In this document: one piece after another, positions 1 through 10,811 of the stretch
How positions within the stretch are numbered: position 1 is the stretch's first letter
Layout of the letters: every line of letters starts with the position of its first letter
Assembly: GCA_039519185.1 (NCBI GenBank)
Contig: CM076847.1
Location: forward strand, 23,681,251-23,745,250
Length of the DNA stretch: 64,000 nucleotides
From: Astragalus membranaceus
Taxonomy: Eukaryota; Streptophyta; Magnoliopsida; Fabales; Fabaceae
Direction of reading: 5' to 3'
Made by a program: the position numbers and the translations under genes
Notes under the pieces: model-generated
The model's input: the letters and a program-made list of their open reading frames with translations, nothing else
Databases searched by the model: none
Told to the model about the DNA's origin: nothing

Positions 1-3000
1 CTTTTACATCCAAGAAATTTTACCAAAGCTAAAGAAATCAAAGGTTATTGGACTAATTATTGGCAATGGTGGAGCTCTGCAGGTATTTCAGTATCCAGAA
101 ATTGTCTATTTATGCTACTATTGCAAATTTCCATCTTGTCAATGGTGTTATTTGCGAATATCAGATATTATTTATATAGAAGAAAGATGGTGAATATTTC
201 ATCTTTAGATGTTATCGGAAGTATTTCATGCGTAGAACTTTATAGCTTTGTGTAAATGACACCTCCTATATTTTTACATAGTAGAGGGAAGGTGTATGTT
301 ACTAAGGGGTGGTAATGACTTGATGTATTTTACATAATATAGGGCGTGTGTGTCTCATTTAAGTTGCATACCTCAGGTGAGGTGAGTGCAATTTCTCCTT
401 TAAAGTATTAAACATGGGTTGTAATTCCTTCAGCATTTTACCATCCCCTTAACCTCCACATGCCTTCTTCCCCTGTTCAAATGCTTCCTTATGTTGTGCT
501 TTATCCGTCTGAAGGGAATAGCCTCTTTATTGTGCTTTAAACTACTTAGATACTAAAATTTCCATTCTTACACATATTGTATGTTTACGTGTATTTTTTA
601 CCAACCTGCTAGAGTTAACTTAAGAACATGTACTCTGCAGTCCATACTCCCACCCACCATGGCAGAGATTCAGAGGCTAAGGTGCAGGGTCGCTTTCCAT
701 GCCCTTCAATTCCGTCCAGAAATTCAAATGCTTGGTCGTCGGATGGTTAACAAGTATGAATACCTTCAATGGAAACTAACTGATGTGCACATGCTTTATT
801 ATCACATAGATTACTCCCTTGTTCTTTGGAACTGCTGTTTTTTGGGTTTTGAAAATGCATAATTCCCGGTGTTTCTGTTATCCAATATGACAAAATGAAA
901 ATGTAGTATGTTAGAAGTTATTGGGTTTGTATTAGGACAGAATGGAAAAGGAAATTAATTAGGCGCAGTCAGAACAGTTAGGTTGGCTAGTTAGTTAGAG
1001 TGAATTAGTTACATAATAATTAGGGAAATCCATGTGGATAGAGGAATCATTCAGATTTGTTTGTACTGATACCGAGTAAACAGAGTCATGGCATAGTTGT
1101 AAGTGGAAATCCTTAGAGGAGAGATATTTCTCAGGGTTTTTTCATTTTTCAGTTAGTTAGTTAAATAGCTACATTCTCAATTCATATGTTGGGTTCCTAA
1201 CAAGTTAGGTTCCCAGTAGAGTTTTGTAAGGATTTTCTCTTGGTGGTCATACTATGCCCATCAGAAACTATCATTATGTTTCTTGGAGTTGATATGTAAG
1301 AGATTTCTGCTGTCTTTTTAAGGTTGAGATCTTTCGGGCAACCTTTCTTAGCATACCATCCCGGCTTACTAAGAAAAGCCTTGGCATACAATGGTTGTGC
1401 AGAACTTTTTCAGGTTTGCCGTGTTTCTCTTTTTTACTACTAGCACTTCTCATGGAGCTATTATTCTACTTTTATAGTGCATGTATCTTTTAGCGTTCTG
1501 CACCTGGGTACATTGGAAATTTGTAATACTTGAGTTGGCTGACAATTTCCATCCTTACCCCTGGCTTTGTATTGTTAGGATGTACACACTGAACTCATAC
1601 AGCATCGAAGGGCTCAAATGATAAAGGATCGGATTCTTAATGAGGAATTGAATGTGGATTCACACTTGCGAAGAGATAAAGGTCTATGTCCCCTCATGCC
1701 CGAAGAGGTATGCTAAATTTTCCAGTAGGGAGTGATTATGTGTCCTTGTCATATTTTCAGTTGTAATTGACGTTACTTCTGAAGGTTTTCTATAAAATAG
1801 CTTTTTGCACTTGGGGACACAATGACCAAAGTAATCCTGACTCCATTTTACACCTATCCTGGATGTATGCCAGCTTGTATTTCAAGTGTTGGCATCTTTG
1901 TATAATGATTCTACTCAAATATAATCAAAATAGTTTTTATTTTCCAGAAACTGTTGGCTTGGGTATGACGTATTTTGCAACAACTGTAAAACGCGAATGC
2001 GATTCATATAGCTCCAGAAAACCGGATCTTCATTGCTAGGCTACAAGTAATATAATATGATTGAACTAAAAGATTTAGGTCACAAATTAATTGATGATAA
2101 TAGTTTAGTCGAAGTAGTTTTTTGTAGAGAGAGGGGAGGTGATTGAAGTTTTAATGGTAGTAGTGCTGAGTCAACCATGGTATAATTAGATTTTTATAAA
2201 TTGAATCTAAAGTGACCTTCCTAATATTAATTGGAAGATGAAACCAAAGAAGTACAAGAACCAAAGTTAAACTTCTTACTCTTTTTTTGATAAGCAACTT
2301 GTTACTTAACATTTAACAGAAATTGGAAGTTTGGAACCATAAAAAGGGAAGCATAGTGCCAAAAGCAATACGATATGATTGAACTAAAAGATTTAAGTAA
2401 CAAACTAATTAATGATAGTGATTTAGTTGAAGTAGCTTTTTAGGAGAGAGAAAAAAGAGAGGGGGACGATTGAAGGTTTTGGGGGTAGTAATGCTAAGTC
2501 AACCATGGTGTAATTACAATAATTTGGATTTTGTAATTGAACCTAAGGTGACCTTACTTCTAATATTAATAGCAAGATAAAACCCAAAGAAGCACAAAAA
2601 TCAAAGTTAAAGTTGTTAGTTGTTACTTGATACATATCAGATATTGGAACCACCAAAAGGCAGCCTAGTGCCGTAGAAAGCTCCCACTATACGCATAGTT
2701 TAAGGAAGGGTTGACCTGCCGTGTGGGTTTATAGTAAGCAGTCTAATCTACCATTTGCAAGGTAACACAACTTGCACACGTGACCTCAAGTCATATTGTG
2801 TGATGTGTCGCGGGTTTTCTCTGGTAAGTTGGAACCATAATATTTTTACATGAGTACACATCCTTCTCTTGATGCCTAACACGGTAGTTGGGTGATGCAA
2901 ATTAGGAAGTCAACACTAAAATACTTTGAAAGGGAAACTTGGTGCTAAGAAATTCCCGCGATGGCTAGATCTAGGGAAAGGTTGGATGGTGAATCTACTG

Positions 3001-6000
3001 TAGGGAGCCTAGGCCTTGCATTTGCACGAGGATGATTCCATGACTCAGAACCTATGACCTACTAGCTATGACCATTGCATTAAGGCTCTCCTTTAACACT
3101 GACATACTTGGTTTGAGTAGATTTTGGAAATAGCAATATTCCACTCAAGAACTTAAAACCGAAAATAATTCATATTGAACCCCAAATAGCTATAGCACTT
3201 TTGTCAAAAAAAAAGAAGCTATAGAGCAACATTCTTGAGATGTTAAATAATGGCTCCCAACTGTTTATGTGGGATCTCAGCCTCTGAGCACAACCAGTTT
3301 TTATAATCAAAATCAAGGGAGTGTTGCCCTCTGAGCACTTTGTTTGCAATTGTATTTGTGTGTGTATACACTAGCAAAAAGATAGGCACTATCATACCTA
3401 CCCGTCTGTCCGCTTTTTCTATTGCGCTAACATGTGTATATCTTTTATTTGATTTTCTTGTGCATATATGGTTTTAAATTAAACTTGTTTCTCCATTTTA
3501 TGTATTTCATTGATCTTTTGAACAACAGAATATTACTAACGCATATATCGTATTTTTAATATTTTTAAAACATGATATATATATATATATATATTGTGTT
3601 CGTTGTTAACCAATCAAATATACACATATTATTAAATTGGTAAAACAACCTATACATGTTTTCCATGGTAGATACGTTAATTTACCATACAATTTACAAA
3701 TTATTAAATTGGTAAAACAACCTATACATGTTTCTAAGTTATATACGTAATTTATTATACTATATATATCTCTAAATCATTTAACATCTTACAAATTAAG
3801 TATTTTTAGGGAATCATACTACATTCATTAATTTTCTTTTGGACCAGTAATTCTCGTTTGACTATCTAAATTGAGTTTTATTTGGTTTTGAAATAAAACC
3901 CCCACTCCACAAAGTACATTTTATTTTTAGGATGAGTTATTTGCTAAGAGACTCAAATTCTTCAAAATTAGGATGAGTTATTTGCCAAGAGACTCAAATT
4001 CTTCAAAACTACGAACATCTCAAGCAATTCCAATTTGAATCAATGTGTTTTAAGTTGTTGCAGAAGCACCTCTAAACGACTCATCACTCATGCATTGTTA
4101 AAGATGATTGTAGATAAGATACTTATCTAAACATGTCTTTGTTTATAAATTATGAAAAATTAGTTTATTTTTTTCCATCCGAAAACACAACATTTTGAAA
4201 TGTTGACTGAAGAAAAGAGAAACTTATAAATAGACATATCTCTATTAATAAAAATGAAGCTTGTATTATAATGAGTTATATGAAAAGATTAAAACCAAAA
4301 CAAAAATGAGTGGCACAGAGCATAGTGAATAGTTGCTGATGTATGTATGCTAGAGAAGACCATATGCAACCGAACATAACAGGTGAATTCCTCATTTATC
4401 ACTCAAGACAATTGGTAAAGAACCAAAGTTGAAACAACTGAAAACATGAACATGAAAAGAAAAGTAAAGATGATGTCCAAGGTGAATAGGATTGATCTTG
4501 CTGGGACTGTGCTCTCAACTTTCTCTGTCTTCATACACTTTCTTCTTGCTAGATTAACAAAACTGATTGTTGCAGATTATCAATATGGCAATTATCTAAC
4601 ACTTGGGGAGCCCTCCCTTAAAAGCTAGCCATCAAGAGGGGAGAACCAAGCCACTTAAATACTCCACCGAGCATCCATACTACTCAACGTGGGACTTGAG
4701 CACCCCATAATACCCAAGTCACTGTCATAGCACCGCCTCTGAGAGTCAACATCCTCGGCGGGTGCACTCCACGACATTTTACTCGGTGAACTTTACTCAA
4801 CTTTCTTGTTGTTCAGAACCCTCCACTGGCCAGAACCTTTCACAGGTAGCCTTCTCTGAGATGCTGACAACCAGCTCTGATAGTACCAATCGATAATACT
4901 CAACGTGGGACTTGAGCACCCCATAATACCCAAGTCACTGTCATAGCACCGCCTCTGTGAGTCAACATCCTCGGCGGGTGCACTCCACGACATTTTACTC
5001 GGTGAACTTTACTCAACTTTCTTGTTGTTCAGAACCCTCCACTGGCCAGAACCTTTCACAGGTAGCCTTCTCTGAGATGCTGACAACCAGCTCTGATAGT
5101 ACCAATCGATAATTATCTAAGCACTTGGGGAACCCTCCCTTAAAAGCTAGCTATCTAGAGGGGAGAGCCAAACCACTTAAATACTCCACCGAGCATTCCA
5201 TAATACTCGGTGTGGGACTTGAGCACCCCATAATACCCAAGTCACTATCACAATATTTCTGAAAAAAGACATAAGACAATAAATAAGAGAAGTGGGTTTA
5301 CCTGAAGAAAAGACGTCATAGAGCACAGAATGAAAGCCACCTCACAAAGAATTTGTTAGACAATTATTATATTATTAGTAAGTTATTATAATAAGGCTAT
5401 CAGTTATTATTAGTAGTGTGTGTGTCAGTTATTATTATTATTATTATTAATTCTATTTCTATTTGCTGTAACTGTTAAGCCTGCCATTTTAATAAATAGA
5501 AAGAGTCGGTACAGATACAGAGCAATTTTTATGGGAGAGACCAAGCTCTCGAAAATCTTAACTGTTTCTGGATCACTCTGATCCTTTATTGTATAATTCT
5601 GTGTTTGTATTCCTAGTCTCTGTTGGGAACTTTCTCCGGAGATTATTTAATAAAGAAATTCTGTTAGTCAGTTCCCATTTTGTACAAAGCCACCTACACT
5701 TCCCTAAATCTACAATGCCAATAACTCAATGTTGCAACACATTTAATGAACAAACTCTTAATAATTATATAATTTTAGACTTCGGGAAAAATATGAACAA
5801 ATTATTAAATAATTATCTGACTTTTATGCTTGATTTTTTAAGTTGTGATAAGAATGATATAATTGATTATACCAGAGTTATTTCTAACAAAACTTCAAAA
5901 GTCCACATCATAGAACAAATCCTTGTGGCAATCATTTAGATGCAACAGCATGAAGTGCTTTGCCTTCATTACTTTATCAACTGCAATGCAACCTTCTGTA

Positions 6001-6005
6001 AGATG

Positions 6006-6037
<32 letters not shown>

Positions 6038-7677
6038 GTATGGATTGAAATTTCAGAATTTTACTATGCAGAGGTTAATTTGGTATTTTGTTGTTTCAAC
6101 TTTTGCAGGTTGGCATTCTCCTTAGAGTAATGGGTTATCCTTCCAAAACAATCATTTACTTAGCTGGCTCTGAAACATTTGGAGGTCAGCGCATTTTAAT
6201 TCCCTTGCGGTCCATGTTTATCAATACACTGGACCGCACTTCCTTGTGCAGTGAGAAAGAGTTGTCTGACTTGGTTGGACCCGAAACACCTCTTCCTCAA
6301 AATAATTTTTGGCCACCTCCTGCAAAAAGTGAGGAAGAACTTAGAGAAGAATGGAAGAGAGCTGGTCCTCGGCCTCGGCCTCTTCCTCCACCTCCAGATA
6401 GGCCGATGTACCAGCATGAAAAAGAAGGCTGGTATGGTTGGATCACTGAGACACCTAGGGAACCTGATCCCTCACCTATGGATCTGAGGATGCAAGCGCA
6501 CAGGTTACTTTGGGATGCGCTTGATTACATTGTTTCCTTGGAAGCCGATGCCTTCTTTCCTGGATTTAACAACGATGGTAGTGGATGGCCAGATTTTTCG
6601 AGCCTTGTAATGGGACATCGGCTGTACGACACTGCTGCTTTAAGAACATACCGACCGGAAAGGTAAAATGTAATTGGGGAGTTGGACTTAATTTATTGAT
6701 ATTTGTAAAGAAGCATGGTATTAAAAGGTTTCATAAAAAGCATTAAACTCCCCTTCTTTTATTAGGGAACCAGAATGGTTATGTTACCTAGTTAATTAAG
6801 CTGTAAAAGATGGCGTAGTTTCAGGACCTCTTCCTTTTCGAGTGGAGCCAGGTGGGGGAAGGGGTAATGATGTAGCGAAGACAAGCCACATTATACCTTT
6901 ATTATGTATTTTTCTTGTATGTGTTGTTCTTTGCATTAAGGTATAAATTAGATGTTTGCATGATATGCCCTGCTTTCTACGTGTGCTTTTTAAATGTTGT
7001 CATATTCTTATAGTGTATATATTGCTGCCTTGAGAATTACTTGCTTATATGTATCTGAAATGACCAAGTATGACAGACTTCCTTTCCACTGTGCTTCAAA
7101 CTTTCAGCATGCTAATTCTCTAAAATCACGTTATTGCTAGTGTTTTTAATTAGTTGAAATTTATCTGTTGAAGTTTCGCTAATTTTGCATTCTGTTTGTG
7201 ACACTACTTGTTCCGGTTTTTTACAGGAAAGTTGTTGCTGAATTTTTCAACATGACCCGGGAAAATTTGTACCATCCTAAACATAATTGGACAATTTTAG
7301 TGCAGGAACATCTTAACAAAAGTCTGACCGAAGAAGGCCTCATAAGGCAATCTCTCTTGTCAAAACCAGCAATGTTCCTTTCACATCCTCTTCCAGAATG
7401 CTCCTGTAGATTAGCTTCTGCCACGGTTGCTAATCGTGTCAGAGGTGAGGATGGCCAGTTTCTATATGGAGGCGAAGACCTTTGCCCCAAGTGGATGCAG
7501 CATGCTAAAAAGGCAGGTTTTGTAGGGAAAGAAGGGGTTAAATCTGAAGACGATGGGCTGCCAGATTATGAAAGTAATGATTTTGTCGACGAAGAATCCG
7601 AGTCTGACAAAAATGGTGGCAAATCCAATCAGGCTCCACTCTGGGATCAAGATGAGGAAATGGATCCAAATGATTAA
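1..7677 (+). CDS. Plant O-fucosyltransferase family protein, 3' part of a split gene
   Basis: The protein belongs to the plant GDP-fucose O-fucosyltransferase family (DUF246 type), expected to be Golgi enzymes acting on glycans or proteins; the acceptor cannot be told from sequence. I assemble six exons by reading frame and GT..AG sites: 1-82 (codons from base 2), 641-753, 1323-1413, 1579-1707, 6109-6662 and 7227-7677, ending at a TGA stop. All phases join, with split codons at 753/1323 and 6662/7227. Family hallmarks are the IQRLRCRVAFHALQF block in exon 2, an AYHPGLLRKALAYNGCAELF block in exon 3, IYLAGSETFGG in exon 5 (the family's IYLA-GE-YGG segment) and ALDYIVSLEADAFFPGF with a following GHRLY. 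The C-terminus is an acidic low-complexity tail. The N-terminal transmembrane anchor and the donor-binding motif lie left of the window. Nothing in the six exons is broken, so the gene looks functional. Subfamily assignment is uncertain. Confidence 0.88.
909..1202. mobile_element. Possible solo LTR in intron 2
   Basis: The segment starts TGTTAG and ends CTAACA, the inverted hexamer expected of LTR ends, and lies wholly inside intron 2 of the O-fucosyltransferase gene. The 5 bases on either side do not match, so no target duplication supports it. It may be ordinary intron sequence. Confidence 0.22.
2055..2680. repeat. Diverged tandem duplication, period about 318 bp
   Basis: A segment beginning atatgattgaactaaaagat occurs at 2055 and again at 2373. 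Similarity continues for about 220-240 bases, through a shared agtcaaccatgg segment, and resumes after a short gap where both copies have a tagtgcc sequence resembling the 3' end of an AU SINE. The copies differ at many sites, so the duplication is old. Confidence 0.7.
2655..2810 (-). mobile_element. AU-type SINE, diverged
   Basis: On the + strand it shows the end-to-start order of the AU SINE family: cagcctagtgcc, then aagctcccactatacgcat, an aaggaagggt segment, a gcagtctaatctaccatttgc segment and a cacgtgacctcaag segment corresponding to the pol III B-box region. The tRNA-like head is badly eroded. The family assignment is from memory of its consensus. Confidence 0.55.
2931..3094 (-). mobile_element. 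Second AU-type SINE, diverged
   Basis: It has the same order of blocks as the copy at 2655: ttggtgctaagaaattcccg, agggaaaggttgga, gtagggagcctaggccttgc, a gaacctatgacc segment at the B-box position, and a final gcattaaggctctcctt matching the AU 5' end in reverse. No clear target duplication could be seen. Confidence 0.55.
3625..4013. repeat. Two short tandem duplications in intron 4
   Basis: The segment ttattaaattggtaaaacaa (with the following cctatacatgttt) occurs at 3629 and 3701, a 72-base period. The segment ggatgagttatttgc.aagag (with about 20 more bases) occurs at 3930 and 3971, a 41-base period with one mismatch. These are local duplications and nothing suggests function. Confidence 0.75.
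4586..5250 (-). mobile_element. TRIM-like LTR retrotransposon with internal tandem duplication
   Basis: The element is flanked by the direct 5-bp repeat caata (4581-4585 and 5251-5255). Read on the - strand it begins TGATAGTGACTTGGG and ends AGATAATTGCCA. Similar LTR-like ends lie at about 4586-4724 and 5106-5250. Next to the inner end is a - strand tggtactatcagagctgg, which resembles the initiator-Met primer site with a 3-base insertion. A 216-base unit (from actcaacgtgggacttgag at 4682 and 4898) is tandemly repeated inside. There is no coding capacity. Confidence 0.65.
5354..5670 (+). mobile_element. Possible solo LTR in intron 4
   Basis: It starts TGTTAGACAATT and ends near TTAGTCA. In between are short (att)n runs, an aataaatagaaag segment and an aataaag segment near the end, a composition typical of copia-like LTRs. 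No flanking 5-bp repeat was found, so the boundaries are guesses. Confidence 0.28.
6013..6037. repeat. Short (TA)n microsatellite
   Basis: About 12 TA units lie in intron 4, roughly 70 bases before the exon 5 acceptor. Confidence 0.9.
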
Positions 7678-8141
7678 AAGTGGATGTGATGTCAGAACTA
7701 TAGTTATAAAGCATCCAATTTTCCGTAATTTGAGGTATAGGTTTTTACGTGCTCCGGCAACTTATGTCTCAATGCAGTCTTTGCTGAGCATATGGGTAGT
7801 CAAATATATTCTTTCATTAATTTTGGGTTCTTCTCCACGGACAAAGAGAATATTTTTTTTTCTTTTTTTCATTATACTTACCACTTCCAACTGAATTTTT
7901 GTTGTAACATACACATTACAAAAAGGAGAGAAAAAAAAAGATCAGTCGTCCGATTAAGTGGAGCACAACAAATGAAGTTCATGTAGATTTTGTCTAGAAT
8001 AGTAGAATTTAATCGTGGTATATATCTAATTGTTTTTGTTCAGTACATTGTCACGTATCTTTTGATTTCCAGTTATGTGGATGTGGATGTTTATCGTTGC
8101 AAGAACCATACCTGGGATATTCCTCTCTAACAAATTCTTAG
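7678..8141 (+). other. 3' UTR and downstream flank of the O-fucosyltransferase gene
   Basis: No ORF of interest follows the stop codon. The stretch is AT-rich with T-runs near 7855; the polyadenylation site cannot be placed with certainty. It ends at the 9-bp target duplication of the Mutator-like element. Confidence 0.5.
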
Positions 8142-8150
8142 AATATCTTT

Positions 8151-8466
8151 GGCTAAAGTGCTCCCGGGGTCCCTTATCTTTATTTAAAGTAACGAATTAG
8201 TCCTTTATGTTTTTTTTGTCCCAAATAAGTCCTATATCTTTCAAATTTTTGACACATAAATCCTTTTCCGTTAACAGTGTTGATTTATGTGTCAAAAAAA
8301 AGGATTTATGTGCCAAAAATTTGAAACATAAAGGACTGATTTGGGACACAAAAGGATTTATGTGTCAAAAATTTAAAACATAAAGGACTGATTTGAGACA
8401 AAAAAAAGATAAAGGACCAAATCGTTACTTTAAATAAAGATAAGGGACCCCAGGAGCACTTTAGCC
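8151..8466. mobile_element. Mutator-like MITE, 316 bp
   Basis: The direct 9-bp repeat aatatcttt lies at 8142-8150 and 8467-8475. The ends are inverted repeats beginning ggctaaagtgctcc; about 45 bases match with one mismatch, and weaker complementarity continues inward, so the element is almost a full fold-back. A 9-bp target duplication is typical of Mutator-like elements. It is non-coding and lies about 470 bp past the stop codon of the O-fucosyltransferase gene. Confidence 0.85.
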
Positions 8467-8475
8467 AATATCTTT

Positions 8476-9050
8476 AATGGGAGAAAAATAAGCAACTTAT
8501 TTTTGGTTGCATAACCATTTTAAAGTGAGACCACAATGTCACATAAGTGTTAAGAAATTTTTAAGCATTGTATATATTTTTTACTTCAATGGTAGAAAAA
8601 TAAGCAACTTTTAAACAACCCACATTTTATATTAAATTATTTGAAGTCAAGCACATGCCCATTTGACACCTCCAATTTATATTGTTTTTTAATGATCAGC
8701 ACACCGTCCATGGTGTGCTTGCAGAAGTACATTTTTCTTAACTTAAAGCAAGAACACGTGCCAACTAGACCAACTCCAATAGTAGTATTTCTTATCTTTG
8801 AGCTTCAAAACTTAAGCAACACTATAAACATTGCATTGGAGTTGTTCTTAGTGTGATGAATATTCATTACCCAACCACGAAATAGTAAAAAAAAAATAAA
8901 ACTTCTCAATAAAAACGTCAAAATTGTTTATGAAATATTAACTATTTCAGATGAGAAGGCATATAAAAAGAATTCGATAGCTTTTTTCTTTGATATTGTT
9001 ATCTATTTCATTCTATAATAAAAAATGTTGTGTGTAAGGCTTCAATAACA
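8476..9050. other. Intergenic, nothing recognised
   Basis: AT-rich sequence in which I see no gene, RNA or element end. Confidence 0.5.
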
Positions 9051-9065
9051 ATTCAATCTAATTAA

Positions 9066-9278
9066 ACCAACAAGGGTTGATCTAAGTGGTAACTGGACTT
9101 GGATCCCACCCCAGGGTCTCGGGTTTGAATCTTGGGTGTGGCAAAAACTCTGTTGGGAGGGGAGAACCACACGGGCCGGCAAAGTCGGAAACTCGTGGCC
9201 AGTCAGGTTCCCCGGCGTAGATTAGTCAACGGCAAAGCCGATGGAAACTGCGCACAAAAAACATGGCAACCAAAAAAA
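9066..9278 (+). mobile_element. tRNA-derived SINE, about 213 bp
   Basis: The head carries pol III promoter-like boxes: A-box region tgatctaagtggtaactgg and B-box ggtttgaatct 40-50 bases on. It ends in an A-rich tail (caaccaaaaaaa). The 15-base direct repeat attcaatctaattaa (9051-9065) and attcaatttaattaa (9279-9293), one mismatch, marks the insertion. The left end of the next Mutator-like element abuts the 3' copy of this duplication. Confidence 0.75.
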
Positions 9279-9293
9279 ATTCAATTTAATTAA

Positions 9294-10802
9294 GGTTTAA
9301 ATAGTTTTTACCCCCTGCAAATATACCCATTATCCAGTTACCCCCCTGCAAAAAAAAAGGTTTAAAAAACACATTGTAAAATGTAACGTTATCCAGTTAC
9401 CCCCCTGCCCTGACGTCAGTGCCACGTGTCACCATATTATTGGGTCTCTGTGACACGTGGCACTGACATGCCACGTCAGCATCTATGTCACCACTGCCAC
9501 GTGGCACTGACATGTGCCACGTCAGCAACCAATGGATGGCTGCCACGTGGTAGTATTGTTAATTCAAAATAAATCTTTAAAATGCCTAAAGTGAGACTTG
9601 AACCCATGACCCCTTACTCACACCCACAACTCCTAACCATTGAGCCAAATTAGTACTTGTGATTATTAATTCATCTACTAATATATATTACATCATTGCC
9701 AATTAAATTAAAAAAAAAATCTGGGTTCTTCTTCTCATGTCAAATAAGTAAAAAATCTAGGTTTTCTAAATCTGGATTTCTGAATCATCTTCTCATGTCA
9801 TCCATCCCCAAATTCAAAATTTGGGTTTCTTCAATTCAGTTCTTTTCCTTCTTTTTTTAAATCAGTGCGTGGTTTTTGTTTGCATCAATCGTGTAATGAG
9901 AAAAAACTGCAACAATATGATTGGATTCATTCCAACGATTTCTTCTATCCCTCTTGTTTCCGGTCTGCGATTCCTTCTCACATCCAGAATGATTGCTTCT
10001 GTTTATTGGTTTTTAGAGGCTTCTGCAATTTCTAGGGTTTGTAAAGCTATTGTTGCTGCTTGTAAAGCGATTTGTTGTCTACGATTTCGTTTTTTTAGAC
10101 AAGAAATCTGCAATTTGTTCATGCCTACAATTTCTAGGTTTTGTTCTTGCCTGTGATTTAGCGTTCTTGCCTGCAATTTCACATTCTGTAACTGGTCTGC
10201 AATTTCTTTGCCTGCGGTTTCATCTTCTTTCATTTGTTCAGGGTTAATCAAAAGCTACCATCGTTTTTCCCCATAAAAGAAAGACAAGATGATGATGACG
10301 AAAAAAGAACCCAGATTTTTTTTTTTAATTTAATTGGCAATGATGTAATATATATTAGTTGATGAGTTAATAATCACAAGTACTAATTTGACTCAATGGT
10401 TAGGAGTTGTGGGTGTGAGTAAGGGGTCATGGGTTCAAGTCTCACTTTAGGCATTTTAAAGATTTATTTTGAATTAACAACACTGCCACGTGGCAGCCAT
10501 CCATTGGTTGCTGACGTGGCACATGTCAGTGCCACGTGGCAGTGGTGACATAGATGCTGACGTGGCATGTCAGTGCCACGTGTCACAGAGACCCAATAAT
10601 ATGGTGACACGTGGCACTGACGTCGGGGGGGGGGGGGTAACGGGATAAAATTACATTTTACATTTCTTTAAAAGAAAAGTTAACAGTAGGGGGGTAACTG
10701 GATAACGTTACATTTTACAAGGTGTTTTTTAAACCTTTTTTTTTTGCAGGGGGGTAACTGGATAATGGGTATATTTGCAGGGGGGTAAAAACTATTTAAA
10801 CC
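9294..10802. mobile_element. Mutator-like long-TIR element, 1,509 bp, non-autonomous
   Basis: The perfect 9-bp direct repeat tttaattaa lies at 9285-9293 and 10803-10811. The termini are ggtttaaatagtttttaccc and its complement. The inverted arms are very long: about 9294-9735 pairs with about 10300-10802, with small indels such as a G12 run at 10625. Each arm carries four CACGTG cores and a tRNA-like segment with a ggttcaagtct box. The 560-base centre is unpaired and rich in degenerate ttgcctgcaatttc repeats. It encodes no transposase. Confidence 0.85.
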
Positions 10803-10811
10803 TTTAATTAA

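Larger units (their letters stand above)
1708..6108 (+). other. Intron 4 of the O-fucosyltransferase gene, 4.4 kb, repeat-filled
   Basis: The donor follows CCC GAA GAG at 1707 and the acceptor is the ttttgcag ending at 6108; flanking exons are in phase 0. The other introns of this gene measure 165 to 569 bases, so this one is much enlarged. It holds the tandem duplication, AU-SINE copies, a TRIM-like element and an LTR-like segment listed separately. No long ORF inside it looks like a gene. Stretches 3100-4580 and 5670-6010 are AT-rich with no recognisable element. Confidence 0.8.

Noticed and set aside
5589..5939. 116-codon ORF in intron 4
   Set aside because: AT-rich, no recognisable motif, inside an intron and partly in an LTR-like segment.
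6196..6487. ORFs on both strands overlapping exon 5
   Set aside because: They are shadows of the O-fucosyltransferase exon, whose frame carries the family motifs and joins its neighbours in phase.
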